From NCBI GenBank assembly GCA_020698575.1, contig CM036243.1, positions 36,748,988 through 36,812,987 of the forward strand: a stretch of 64,000 nucleotides of DNA. Reading direction: 5' to 3'. This stretch comes from Bostrychus sinensis (taxonomy: Eukaryota; Chordata; Actinopteri; Gobiiformes; Eleotridae). Positions 23,295-34,373 of the stretch are shown here, piece by piece. Below the pieces are notes generated by a model, which did no database searches, was not told where the DNA came from, and saw only the letters and a list, made by a program, of their open reading frames with translations. Position numbers and translations under genes: made by a program. Positions within the stretch are counted from its first letter, which is position 1; each line of letters begins with the position of its first letter.

Positions 23295-23370
23295 AACCCA
23301 GAACCTTCTGATTGTAAGTCAAGTGCAGTAACCTCTACACCACAGAGGACAAAAACTACTACAATTAAAA

Positions 23371-23373
<3 letters not shown>

Positions 23374-23408
<35 letters not shown>
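23374..23408. repeat. poly(A) tract, 35 bp
   Basis: An uninterrupted A run followed by TTAAAAGTAC. No retroposed gene is recognised before it. Confidence 0.9.
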
Positions 23409-23410
<2 letters not shown>

Positions 23411-23798
23411 AAAAGTACTATTTTTTCATCCAAAATTTACTAAAAGCATTTTCTACAAAATGTACTCAGAAAGTACTTTATCCCCATAAAATGTACTTGA
23501 GTAAAAGTATCTAGTTGCTGAATACTTATGTCATTACAGAACGACCTCCAGCTCCATTAAACTCTGTCCCAGTGTGTGTCAGAGCACTGGCCCGGGACGG
23601 GGGGGTGGTGAGAAATAACAAACGCAGGCAGAGGCAGAGAGAGGAGAGTGGTCTGAGAGTGGGTTAGTTCATTAAATCCACATGTGCAGCCTCTCGGGGC
23701 CCGCTGGAATGTGCCGGATAAGAAACAGATGTGGTCCCACTACAGAGGAGAGACAGGACAGAGGCACGGACCAATCACAGCACAGGGACAGTGTGTAC

Positions 23799-25356
23799 TT
23801 TACATACTTTACTACTTTACTACTTTACTACTTTACATACTTTACTACTTTACTGACTTTACTACTTTACATACTTTAGTACTTTACTACTTTACATACT
23901 TTACCACTTTACTTACTTTAGTACTTTACATACTTTACTACTTTACATACTTTACTACTTTACTTACTTTAGTACTTTACATACTTTACTACTTTACTAC
24001 TTTACATACTTTACTGACTTTACTACTTTACATACTTTAGTACTTTACATACTTTACTACTTTACATACTTTAGTACTTTACTACTTTACATACTTTACT
24101 ACTTTACTTACTTTAGTACTTTACATACTTTACTACTTTACATACTTTACTACTTTACTTACTTTAGTACTTTACATACTTTACTACTTTACATACTTTA
24201 CTACTTTACTTACTTTAGTACTTTACATACTTTACTACTTTACATACTTTACTACTTTACTTACTTTACTACTTTACATACTTTAGTACTTTACTAACTT
24301 TAGTACTTTACTTACTTTACTACTTTACTTACTTTACTACTTTACATACTTTAGTACTTTACATACTTTACTACTTTACATACTTTACTACTTTACTTAC
24401 TTTACTACTTTACTTACTTTACTACTTTACTACTTTACTTACTTTACTACTTTACTAACTTTAGTACTTTACTACTTTACTACTTTACTTACTTTACTAC
24501 TTTACATACTTTACTACTTTACATACTTTACTATTTTACTTACTTTACTACTTTACATACTTTAGTACTTTACATACTTTACTACTTTACTTACTTTACT
24601 ACTTTACATACTTTAGTACTTTACGTACTTTACTACTTTACATACTTTACTACTTTACTTACTTTACTACTTTACATACTTTACTACTTTACATACTTTA
24701 CTATTTTACTTACTTTACTACTTTACATACTTTAGTACTTTACATACTTTACTACTTTACTAACTTTACTACTTTACATACTTTAGTACTTTACATACTT
24801 TACTACTTTACATACTTTACTACTTTACTTACTTTACTACTTTACATACTTTACTACTTTACATACTTTACTACTTTACTTACTTTACTACTTTACATAC
24901 TTTACTACTTTACATACTTTACTACTTTACTTACTTTAGTACTTTACTTACTTTACTACTTTACATACTTTACTACTTTACATACTTTAGTACTTTACTT
25001 ACTTTACATACTTTACTACTTTACATACTTTACTACTTTACTTACTTTAGTACTTTACTTACTTTACTACTTTAGTACTTTACATACTTTACTACTTTAC
25101 TTACTTTACTACTTTACATACTTTAGTACTTTACATACTTTAGTACTTTGCATACTTTACTATTTTACTTACTTTACTACTTTACATACTTTACTACTTT
25201 ACATACTTTAGTACTTTACTTACTTTACTACTTTACATACTTTACTACTTTACATACTTTAGTACTTTACTAACTTTAGTACTTTACATACTTTAGTACT
25301 TTACTTACTTTACTACTTTACATACTTTAGTACTTTACATACTTTACTTTACTTAC
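23799..25356. repeat. TACTTTAC minisatellite (8-9 bp units)
   Basis: About 1.56 kb of TACTTTAC units, with an optional extra base (ATACTTTAC, TTACTTTAC) and a G variant (TACTTTAG). It lies in the region between the two MS4A-like genes. The motif resembles the AGTACTTTA/ACTTACTTTA strings of the CAGTGGTGGAA-type repeat found elsewhere in the window, a possible seed. Confidence 0.95.
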
Positions 25357-25429
25357 TCCACAAAAGTACCACCTCACAGGGAATCAGGCTCATCAAGGAC
25401 CGGTTTTAAAATGGACTAAAATGAGCCTG

Positions 25430-25980
25430 GACCAAGACTAAACCAGGACTAAACCAGGACTAAACTAAGACTAAACCAGGACTAAACCAGGACTAAACCA
25501 AAACTAAACCAGGACTAAACCAGGACTAAACCAGGACTAAACCAGGACTAAACCAAAACTAAACCAGGACTAAACCAGGACTAAACCAGGACTGCATTAC
25601 TAAATAAGGACTAAACTGTGCCTAAACCAGGGCTAAAACAGGACCAAAAGAGGGATTAGACCAAAACTAGGATTAAACCAAGTTTAAACTAAACTTAAAC
25701 CAGGTCTAAAGCTGGACTAAACCAGTACTAAACTAGTACTAAACCAGGATTAAACCAGGATTAAACCAGGCCTAAACTAGCTTTAAAGCAGGACTAAACC
25801 AAGACTAAACGTAAACCAGGTCTAAAGCTGAACTAAACCAGGGCTAAATTAGGATTAAACCAGGTTTAAACCAGGACTAAACTAAAACCATGTCTAAAGC
25901 TGCACTAAACCAAGACTAAACTAGTACTAAACAGGACTAAGCCAGTTCTAAACCAGGACTAAACCAGGACTAAACTAGAA
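25430..25980. repeat. degenerate CTAAACC minisatellite
   Basis: About 550 bp of eroded 11-mers (ACTAAACCAGG, ACTAAACCAAA, TTTAAACTA and others). Its divergence from the large arrays suggests an older tract that did not undergo recent expansion. Confidence 0.85.
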
Positions 25981-26320
25981 GTTGCCTGCTGTAGTGAACA
26001 AGTTCCCATCAATAGCTGTCTCCCTTCCAAAACAAACTGGACGATTTATTTCACACTAAGTAAAAACCACTGACGGTTTAATTTCTCTTGACTGAACAAA
26101 TCCAGATTTTATGCAAGAGCTGTACGAACAGTTAAAACTGCACAGTGAGCAGTTTCAGATCATGTTTTTACTCAGTGTGGTGACAAAAACATTACACAAA
26201 TCCGTCTGTTCTGATTTATTTCAGGAAGTTATGCTGAGGAAATCACTGCTGTCTGCTGAGTCAGCTCACGCCACTGTTACAACTGTCGTCTGACTTCTGT
26301 TTATCTGCCTTTATCTGCAG

Positions 26321-26408
26321 CACCATGCCTTCTGCGGAGACAGCGCCACCTCCTGCCCTCTCCATGTCACAGCGGCTGGCGTCATGGTTCGACCTGGAGA
26401 GTGCGGCC
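26321..26408 (+). CDS. MS4A-like gene 2, first coding exon
   Basis: This is the start of a complete second MS4A/CD20-like four-transmembrane protein, read on the plus strand (170 aa over five coding exons). The acceptor TTATCTGCAG ends at 26320; ATG is at 26325 in a good context (CACCATGC). Twenty-eight codons (MPSAETAPPPALSMSQRLAS... to LESAA) are followed by donor GTAAGT at 26409, phase 0. The tail is shorter than in gene 1 (28 against 42 codons). The remaining exons are 28297-28410, 29487-29543, 29626-29775 and 33254-33361. Membrane topology (four helices, both ends cytoplasmic) follows from the family; the specific role of this member is unknown. A non-coding exon must lie upstream, possibly ending at 14087, which would make intron 1 about 12 kb and full of reverse-complement minisatellite. 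Confidence 0.78.
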
Positions 26409-26419
26409 GTAAGTTGAGG

Positions 26420-26845
26420 AATCCTCTAAAGCTCCCATGAAACACATCACATTTTATAACCTAAAATAATGTATATGTGGAAAACCTCTTAACGGATCAG
26501 GTGTTTGATGACTGGCTATTTAGCATGGCTATTAGCAACATGAGGCTAACAGATAAATGAGCTGAGTGCTTCGTAGTGACAGAGGTTTAAGGCTGAAATG
26601 ATCAGAATGAGTCCGGTGACGATGTATGGGCTTTAGAAACGCTCAGGAGCACTTCCTGGTTTCATGTTTCTACAAGAGCAGTGAGACCAAGCGTTTTCAG
26701 CTCTTGGGAAGGACAGCGCCTCAGCATACAGGATTACTCAAACGTGTGAATGAAACTACTCCAGGTCTGTTTTTGAGGAGGAGATAACATTATAACATGG
26801 GTAAAAGACAGGAAAAGATGATTAGGCAGAATAATAAATTGAGTT
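26420..26845. mobile_element. interspersed DNA element (copy 2 of the 541-1452 family, reverse)
   Basis: Starts CTAAAGCTCCCATGAAACAC. Internal blocks ATGAGGCTAACAGATAAATG, AGCACTTCCTGGTTTCATG, CAGCATACAGGATTACTCAA and CCAGGTCTGTTTTTGAGGAG mirror those at 541-1452. It lies just after the first coding exon of MS4A-like gene 2. Confidence 0.72.
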
Positions 26846-26859
26846 TGCATTAGAGGTTG

Positions 26860-27420
26860 ACAGATACAGGTTTTTCTGTGGCCGATGCCAGTTTTTAAAA
26901 TTCAGAGCAGCCAATGGCCGATAAACACTGCCAATTTTTGGGGCTTATATGTAAACTCAATTTTCTTAATTTTATGAAACAAATATACATATCACAGAGC
27001 CATCTGTCGTAGTGAAACTTAATTACAACACAAACAAATGTGAATGTGACAGTGAAAACAGTCACATTTTTTTGAGAAAACCAGTAAACTCTCAGTGCAG
27101 GTAGAGCTTAGGGGGAGCTATAAAATGTATTTGGATTTTTTTGTTCTATGAGGTTCTGTTACAGAGAAATGAGTAAAATATTTTTATTGCTGTTTTGAGT
27201 TTTTCAGGCTGAGATAAAGCGATTTTGGATGTTTCCTATGAACTACAGAGTAAGAGCTCAAACTGCTACAAGATGGTTTGGGAAGCTGGGGTCCTTCAGT
27301 CACATGGTTGCCAGGACACGCGCCTGACCAAAAATCGGCATTAAAGTGCAAGAATCGGCTGATTGGCTAAAAAAAGGCAAAAATCGGCCCGATATATTGG
27401 CCTCAATATATATGACGTCA
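26860..27420. mobile_element. ATCGGCC-ended DNA element, uninterrupted reverse copy
   Basis: Contains GGCCGATGCCAGTTTTTAAA, CAATGGCCGATAAACACTGC, AGGCTGAGATAAAGCGATTT and AATCGGCCCGATATATTGGC. It is the intact counterpart of the split element at 3781-8850. Confidence 0.75.
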
Positions 27421-27441
27421 CTAACACCGCATGATGTAAAG

Positions 27442-28116
27442 CAGTGAGTCTCAAACTTTCAGACGAAGTACAGCCACAGAAAATACTGGGCTTTTCATTT
27501 ACCGGCTTGAATTAATCTCGACTAAACAAGGTCTAACACTAGGGTTTAAAAATATTTGCAGAGAAAAATACGTTACCAAATAAGGCTAAAACAATGACTA
27601 AACCAGGCCTAAACTAGGTCTAAACCAGGACTATAAGAAGTGGTATAAACTTAAAATCTAAGCCCCATGCAGACCAGGACTAAAACAGGGATAAACTGGC
27701 TGTAAATTAGGGTTGGGTACTGTTAGATGATACTTTAGTGGTATTGAAAGAAAAATCACGATACTACTGGTTTCATTCAATACCAAGTTTCAAAACCCAG
27801 TGGGTCCTTTAATGTTCCTTTGTACGAATCAAATAAAATAACACAGAATAAATCAAACAAACTGTTGGTTTTAACTTACAGCTAAGTATTTAGCTCCAAA
27901 AATGGGTCTTTTATTCAATATTATTGTGTTTTATGATTGTAGAAGATGAATGAGCTCACCATAGGCGTCAGAGAAAGTATCACCGAGGCACTGGTATCGA
28001 AAACCAGGTGTCGTTTAAGAACTGGTATTGAAAAAATCTGAACCATACCCAGCTCTACTTTAAATGAAGCTAAATCAGGACTTGAACTGCAGACCGCCAC
28101 AGTTTGAGAACCACTG
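27442..28116. mobile_element. hAT-like element carrying internal CTAAACC 11-mers
   Basis: A 675-bp element with ends CAGTGAGTCTCAAACT and AGTTTGAGAACCACTG. Flanks ATGTAAAG / GTGTAAAG match 7 of 8. Inside are GACTAAACCAGGCC, CTAAACTAGG and TCTAAACCAGGACTA, single units of the minisatellite family. A second MITE (27718-28057) is nested in it. Confidence 0.78.
27718..28057. mobile_element. hAT-like MITE with TAGGG(T/C)TGGGTAC ends, copy 1
   Basis: A 340-bp element with ends TAGGGTTGGGTACTG and CATACCCAGCTCTA. Flanks CTGTAAAT / CTTTAAAT match 7 of 8. It is related to 52138-52743. Confidence 0.78.
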
Positions 28117-28296
28117 GTGTAAAGTAAGATTAGATTTGGTTATCCCTGTGTCTTTAGGTTTGAGGACTGCCCCAGGTGTAGTTAACGGAAGTCTGTCTCA
28201 CAAAGAGGAATAGATGTTTTTTTTTCCATTTTGTTCAGAGGCGTACTGCTGTGTTTATTAAAATGTCTCCTCACGGTCTCCCGTCTGTCCCCGCAG

Positions 28297-28410
28297 ATGG
28301 TCACCATCATGTTCGGTCTTTTCCAAGTGATCCTGGCCCTGCCCCTGGCCTACACCGGGACGGAGAGCATGCCCAGGATCTACGTCCTGCCTCTGATCAT
28401 GGGAATACTG
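28297..28410 (+). CDS. MS4A-like gene 2, second coding exon (TM1 and start of TM2)
   Basis: The exon is 114 bp (38 codons), phase 0 at both ends, with acceptor TCCCCGCAG and donor GTGTGT (weaker than consensus). It reads MVTIMFGLFQVILALPLAYT, a first membrane helix, and ends YVLPLIMGIL, the beginning of TM2. It corresponds to the 111-bp exon of gene 1. A SINE starts within about 30 bp of the donor. Confidence 0.82.
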
Positions 28411-28429
28411 GTGTGTATTTTAGTTTATT

Positions 28430-29022
28430 ATGGAGGAAACTGTGCTCACCCACCCAGTCTGGAGGAACAGACAGGAGCGCTCTCCGGCTTCCTCCCACCG
28501 TCCAAACACATGCATGTGTTGGTGAACTGGTGACTCTAAATTGCCCCTAGTGAATGAATGTGAGAGTGAATGGTTGTCTGTCTGTGTTCGTCTGGATGTA
28601 CCCCGGCTTAGGCCCAAAGTTACTGGGACAGGCTCCAGAACCCGCGACCCCTAACGCCAGGTTCACACGGCGAGATCTTGAACTTGTCGGAAGAATTTCA
28701 AAACCTGGGAGACGCCACACACGGCGATAAAAAGTGAAAGCTATCACAGGTTTGGTTCTACAGTGTGTGGCAAAGACAACACACCACACACCAACAGATT
28801 TCACTCACCAACATTCCCAGGTCAGACGGGAAATCTCGCAAGATTAAACGTGACTTCGGCGTACACAAACATGGCGGACGGCGAAGAAGCAGTTGCTATG
28901 GTTTGTGGACTGTGGACTAACTCTTAAGATCGTCAGAAGGGGAGAATCGGGTCAAAAATCGGCATAATTGTCTTGCCGTGTGAACCAGGCTTAACGGGAA
29001 TAAGCGGAAGACGATGAATGAA
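28430..29022 (+). mobile_element. tRNA-derived SINE, second copy, interrupted
   Basis: Shares CTCCGGCTTCCTCCCACCGT, the CCCTAGTGAATGAATGTGAGAG body and the AATAAGCGGAAGACGATGAATG tail with 12967-13245. It starts within about 30 bp of an MS4A exon donor. A TAA-flanked MITE is inserted at 28655-28991. Confidence 0.75.
28655..28991. mobile_element. PIF/Harbinger-like MITE nested in a SINE
   Basis: A 337-bp element with ends CGCCAGGTTCACACGGC and GCCGTGTGAACCAGGCT (15 of 17 inverted match) and TAA directly outside each end (28652-28654, 28992-28994). A 3-bp TAA duplication is typical of PIF/Harbinger elements. Removing the element and one TAA restores a continuous SINE tail. Confidence 0.82.
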
Positions 29023-29486
29023 TGAATACTACTTTACTGCATCATTTATACAGAGTACTGTGTCTACAACGACGATGCAGCAAAACCCAATGAACTAAAC
29101 TCAAAATACTTTGTACTTCAAGTGGAGTAAAAAGTACAGATACTTGCTCTAAAATAATAGTAAAGTAAAAGTACCCCTTGTAAAATTTACTCAAGCAACT
29201 ATGTACTTTTACTTTGTTATGTTCCACCACTGTAAATAAAAGTCTGTAAATGTCACTTGCACTGAGAGGAGTTTTTGTAGAAGCTGAAGTTAGTTTTGTG
29301 TCGCTCCCGTCTGCTTCTCCAAACTGAGACTGTGCTGACGATTACCTTCTACCTCTTTTTAAAATACTTGAATTTTTTTTCCTTTAAAGCTTGTTGAGAC
29401 TTTTTTTTTTTTGCATTAGGACGCCCCTCAGTGGATAAAGAGGGGAACTACACTTATTAAATTGTGTTTTTTTTTTTTTTTTTCAG

Positions 29487-29543
29487 ATTATGACTGGGGG
29501 ATCTTTAGTGATGGCCAATGAGCGCAACCCCAACAGATATTTG
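29487..29543 (+). CDS. MS4A-like gene 2, third coding exon (TM2)
   Basis: A 57-bp exon (19 codons: IMTGGSLVMANERNPNRYL), phase 0, after a long T-rich acceptor (T-run then CAG at 29484-29486) and before donor GTAACT. The G-G-S-L pattern is the MS4A TM2 signature. The length is identical to the gene 1 exon at 3712-3656. Confidence 0.85.
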
Positions 29544-29625
29544 GTAACTTTATAACACCGCTGTACTGTTATTATAATGGTGTATTATTGTGGTAACAGT
29601 GGTGTTTTTCTCCCCTTTGTCCCAG

Positions 29626-29775
29626 CTCCAGGGATGTGTTTGCAGTAACGCTGTCAGCCTGCTGGGGGCGCTAATAGCATTCTGTCTTTACTGTGTGAGC
29701 ATCAACAGTATTCAGAGTCCACAGCTGTGTGACTACCCACACGAGAGAATAGAGTGTGCAGCGAGCTATGTCATG
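29626..29775 (+). CDS. MS4A-like gene 2, fourth coding exon (TM3 and outer loop)
   Basis: The exon is 150 bp (50 codons), phase 0, acceptor GTCCCAG, donor GTGAGT. It reads LQGCVCSNAVSLLGALIAFC (TM3), then a loop with cysteines (QLCDYPHERIEC) and ends ASYVM. It is the length reference showing that the homologous exon of gene 1 (149 bp) lacks a base. The minisatellite array of the following intron begins only about 9 bp after this exon's donor. Confidence 0.86.
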
Positions 29776-29784
29776 GTGAGTCTG

Positions 29785-32700
29785 ACTAAACCAGGACTAA
29801 ACCAGGTCTAAACCAGGTCTAAACCAGGACTAAACCAGGTCTAAACCAGGACTAAACCAGGTCTAAACCAGGTCTAAACCAGGACTAAACCAGGACTAAA
29901 CCAGGTCTGAACCAGGACTAAACCAGGTCTAAACCAGGACTAAACCAGGTCTAAACCAGGTCTAAACCAGGACTAAACCAGGTCTAAACCAGGACTAAAC
30001 CAGGTCTAAAGCAGGTCTAAACCAGGACTAAACCAGGACTAAACCAGGACTAAACCAGGTCTAAACCAGGACTAAACCAGGTCTAAACCAGGTCTAAACC
30101 AGGTCTAAACCAGGACTAAACCAGGACTAAACCAGGACTAAACCAGGTCTAAACCAGGTCTAAACCAGGACTAAACCAGGTCTAAACCAGGTCTAAACCA
30201 GGACTAAACCAGGTCTAAACCAGGTCTAAACCAGGTCTAAACCAGGACTAAACCAGGTCTAAAGCAGGTCTAAACCAGGACTAAACCAGGTCTAAACCAG
30301 GACTAAACCAGGACTAAACCAGGTCTAAACCAGGACTAAACCAGGTCTAAACCAGGTCTAAACCAGGACTAAACCAGGACTAAACCAGGTCTAAACCAGG
30401 TCTAAACCAGGACTAAACCAGGTCTAAACCAGGTCTAAACCAGGACTAAACGAGGACTATACCAGGACTAAACCAAGTCTAAACCAGGTCTAAACCAGGT
30501 CTAAACCAGGACTAAACCAGGACTAAACCAGGACTAAACCAGGTCTGAACCAGGTCTAAACCAGGTCTGAACCAGGACTAAACCAGGTCTGAACCAGGAC
30601 TAAACCAGGACTAAACCAGGTCTAAACCAGGTCTAAACCAGGACTAAACCAGGACTAAACCAGGACTAAACCAGGTCTGAACCAGGTCTAAACCAGGTCT
30701 AAACCAGGACTAAACCAGGACTAAACGAGGACTAAACCAGGACTAAACCAGGACTAAACCAGGTCTAAACCAGGTCTAAACCAGGACTAAACGAGGACTA
30801 AACCAGGACTAAACCAGGTCTAAACCAGGTCTAAACCAGGTCTAAACCAGGACTAAACCAGGACTAAACCAGGTCTAAACCAGGACTAAACGAGGACTAA
30901 ACCAGGACTAAACCAGGTCTGAACCAGGTCTAAACCAGGTCTAAACCAGGTCTAAACCAGGAGTAAACCAGAACTAAACCAGGACTAAACCAGGTCTAAA
31001 CCAGGACTAAACCAGGACTAAACCAGGTCTAAACCAGGTCTAAACCAGGTCTAAACCAGGACTAAACGAGGACTAAACCAGGACTAAACCAGGTCTGAAC
31101 CAGGTCTAAACCAGGTCTAAACCAGGTCTAAACCAGGACTAAACCAGGACTAAACCAGGACTAAACCAGGTCTAAACCAGGTCTAAACCAGGACTAAACT
31201 AGGTCTAAACCAGGACTAAACTAGGTCTAAACCAGGACTAAACCAGGTCTAAACCAGGTCTAAACCAGGACTAAACCAGGTCTAAACCAGGACTAAACCA
31301 GAACTAAACCAGGTCTAAACCAGGACTAAACCAGGTCTAAACCAGGACTAAACCAGGACTAAACCAGGACTAAACCAGGTCTGAACCAGGACTAGACCAG
31401 GTCTAAACCAGGACTAAACCAGGACTAAACCAGGTCTGAACCAGGTCTAAACCAGGTCTAAACCAGGACTAAACCAGGACTAAACCAGGACTAAACCAGG
31501 ACTAAACTAGGTCTAAACCAGGACTAAACCAGGTCTAAACCAGGTCTAAACTAGGACTAATCCTGGACTAAACCAGGCCTAATCCAGGACTAAACCAGGT
31601 CTAAACCAAGACTAAACTAGGTCTAAAACAGGACTAAACCAGGCCTAATCCAGGTCTAAACCAGGCCTAATCCAGGACTAAACCAGGTCTAAACCAAGAC
31701 TAAACTAGGTCTAAAACAGGACTAAACCAGGCCTAATCCAGGTCTAAACCAGGCCTAATCCAGGACTAAACCAGGTCTAAACCAAGACTAAACTAGGTCT
31801 AAAACAGGACTAAACCAGGCCTAATCCAGGTCTAAACCAGGCCTAATCCAGGACTAAACCAGGTCTAAACCAAGACTAAACTAGGTCTAAAACAGGACTA
31901 AACCAGGACTAAACTAGGTCTAAACCAGGTCTAAACAAGGACTAATCCTGGACTAAACCAGGTCTAAACCAGGACTAAACTAGGTCTAAACCAGGTCTAA
32001 ACAAGGACTAAAGCAGGAATAAACCGGGTCTAAACAAGGACTAATCCTGGACTAAACCAGGCCTAATCCAGGACTAAACCAGGTCTAAACCAGGTCTAAG
32101 CCAGGACTAAACTAGGTCTAAACCAGGACTAAACTAGGTCTAAACCAGGATTAAACTAATTCTAAACCAGGCCTAATCCAGGACTAAACCAGGTCTAAAC
32201 CAGGACTAAACTAGGTCTAAACCAGGACTAAACCAGGACTAAACTAGGTCTAAACCAGGACTAAACCAGGACTAAACTAGGTCTAAACCAGGATTAAACT
32301 AATTCTAAACCAGGCCTAATCCAGGACTAAACCAGGTCTAAACCAAGACTAAACTAGGTCTAAAACAGGACTAAACCAGGCCTAATCCAGGTCTAAACCA
32401 GGCCTAATCCAGGACTAAACCAGGTCTAAACCAAGACTAAACTAGGTCTAAAACAGGACTAAACCAGGACTAAACTAGGTCTAAACCAGGTCTAAACAAG
32501 GACTAAAGCAGGAATAAACCGGGTCTAAACAAGGACTAATCCTGGACTAAACCAGGTCTAAACCAGGACTAAACTAGGTCTAAACCAGGACTAAACCAGG
32601 ACTAAACTAGGTCTAAACCAGGATTAAACTAATTCTAAACCAGGCCTAATCCAGGACTAAACCAGGTCTAAACCAGGACTAAACTAGGTCTAAACCAGGA

Positions 32701-32990
32701 CTAAACCAGGACTAAACTAGGTCTAAACCAGGACTAAACCAGGACTAAACTAGGTCTAAACCAGGACTAAACCAGGACTAAACTAGGTCTAAACCAGGAC
32801 TAAACTAGGTCTAAACCAGGATTAAACTAATTCTAAACCAGGCCTAATCCAGGACTAAACCAAGACTAAACTAGGTCTAAAACAGGACTAAACCAGGCCT
32901 AATCCAGGTCTAAATCAGGCCTAATCTAGGACTAAACCAGGTCTAAACCAGGACTAAACCAGGTCTAACCCACAGCTAAACCTGACCAAA
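29785..32990. repeat. 11-bp minisatellite array 3 (same family, plus reading)
   Basis: About 3.2 kb of GGACTAAACCA/GGTCTAAACCA filling the last intron of MS4A-like gene 2. The left two thirds is nearly pure. From about 31550 it changes to a variant-rich block with TAATCCAGG, AACTAGG and AAACAAGG units in a repeating order. It starts about 9 bp after the donor of the 150-bp exon and stops about 260 bp before the last exon. Confidence 0.96.
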
Positions 32991-33253
32991 AGTAGGACTA
33001 ATTCAGGACTAAAAATGGAAATAAACAGTCTCTAAATTAAACTCATTTTGAGGCCCACTGCTGTACGGTTTCTGGACGTAGTAACAGAGGACATGAAGTT
33101 AGTTTGTGTGAGAGAAGAGGACGCAGAGGAGGAGAGGGTTAAAGACGGAGGCAGAGGATTCACAGTGGCGTCCTCTGAATGGGAACAGACCAGAGGAAGA
33201 GGAAGAGGAAGAGGTTTTAATATTAACTGTTGCTGTCTTGTTCCTGTCCACAG

Positions 33254-33361
33254 AAATACTCTATGGTTGTGCTGGTCCTGCTGCTGGTCTACGACAGCGG
33301 AGCCATCGTCCTGAACGGCGTCCTGTCTGCACTCTCCCTCAAAGAGCTCAGGAGAGGATAA
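33254..33361 (+). CDS. MS4A-like gene 2, last coding exon (TM4 and C-terminus)
   Basis: The acceptor CCTGTCCACAG ends at 33253. Thirty-five codons (KYSMVVLVLLLVYDSGAIVL... to KELRRG) are followed by TAA at 33359-33361. The hydrophobic stretch is the fourth membrane helix and the very short basic tail is cytoplasmic. The upstream intron (29776-33253) is almost wholly an 11-bp minisatellite. The complete protein, 28+38+19+50+35 = 170 residues, is short for the family because both tails are reduced. Confidence 0.84.
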   Translation, partial: KYSMVVLVLLLVYDSGAIVLNGVLSALSLKELRRG

Positions 33362-34030
33362 TCTGTATGTAAATCTCTGCGTTAATGACACAATGGCAAG
33401 AAAGTACTAGAGTTAAACTACTGCAAATACTTCAGAGACAGTAAAAGTCAACTGTGGGTCGCGGGGAGCTTGGATATGGTTAAATGTTCGGCTTATTTAA
33501 AGACTGAATGTTGTTTTAATTACATAAAATGGTGGAACAGATTTTTTTTTTTTTTTTTTTTTGGGGTCCCACAGTGGCTCAGTTGAGAACCACTGGCCCT
33601 GGCACCACTGGAGGGCCACTGACTGACATTTGGCTTCACTGTGATAGAAAGCAGAAGTGAAAAGTATGACGTGATCAGTGGTGGAATGTAACGAAGTAAA
33701 AGTACTCAGTTAATTTACTTAAGTACAATTTTCATGTCACATCTGTACTTGAGTAATTTCTGTTTAAAATCATTAGTTTTTGCTGCATCGCCATTGTAGA
33801 CGCAGTACTTCAGTATAAAAGATGCAGTAAAGTAGTACTCTTCAGAAAAACCTCACTACAGATTGAGTTTTTTCTGTTGCTCAGGTTAACCTTTAGTTTA
33901 CACCAAAAAACCCCACATTTATTAGTTTTTAAATCTGTGCGAAATACTTTTACTTTTTTACTCACAAATACATTTGAAAGTAAGCACTTTTATACTTTTA
34001 CTTAATTACAAATTTTTATGTGATACTTTT

Positions 34031-34331
34031 TAGTGCTGCACGATATGGAGAAAACATGCGATATTCGATAACGAGGTTGAAAATTGCGATAACGATATTA
34101 TTGCGATATTTGAAAAGGAATAAAACAAGGCTAAGCTGTGACTAAATGAATTAAATTACCACTAAAACTGAATTGTTTAAACATTTTTATTTAGTCACAA
34201 CACATGTTCTTTTAAGGCTCTGGTGGAAAATGATTCTTCAGTGTAAATCTCTGTCAGATGGAAGACCACAGCGTTATTGCGTTTGCTGATATTGCGCTAA
34301 CGATAATTTTGTGATATATTGTGCAGCCCTA
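34031..34331. mobile_element. hAT-like MITE, TAGGGCTGCACAATAT family, copy 3 (reverse, shortened)
   Basis: A 301-bp element with ends TAGTGCTGCACGATATGG and TTGTGCAGCCCTA. Flanks ATACTTTT / ATACTTTC match 7 of 8. It is nested in the element 33676-34697. Confidence 0.83.
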
Positions 34332-34373
34332 ATACTTTCAAAGTTTTGCTCCTTTATCTGTATTTTTACTTAA

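Noticed and set aside
22822..23375. Ser/Leu/Phe-rich ORFs of about 157-176 codons in all three frames
   Set aside because: All three frames of a CTT/CAT microsatellite are open; no splice context or domain.
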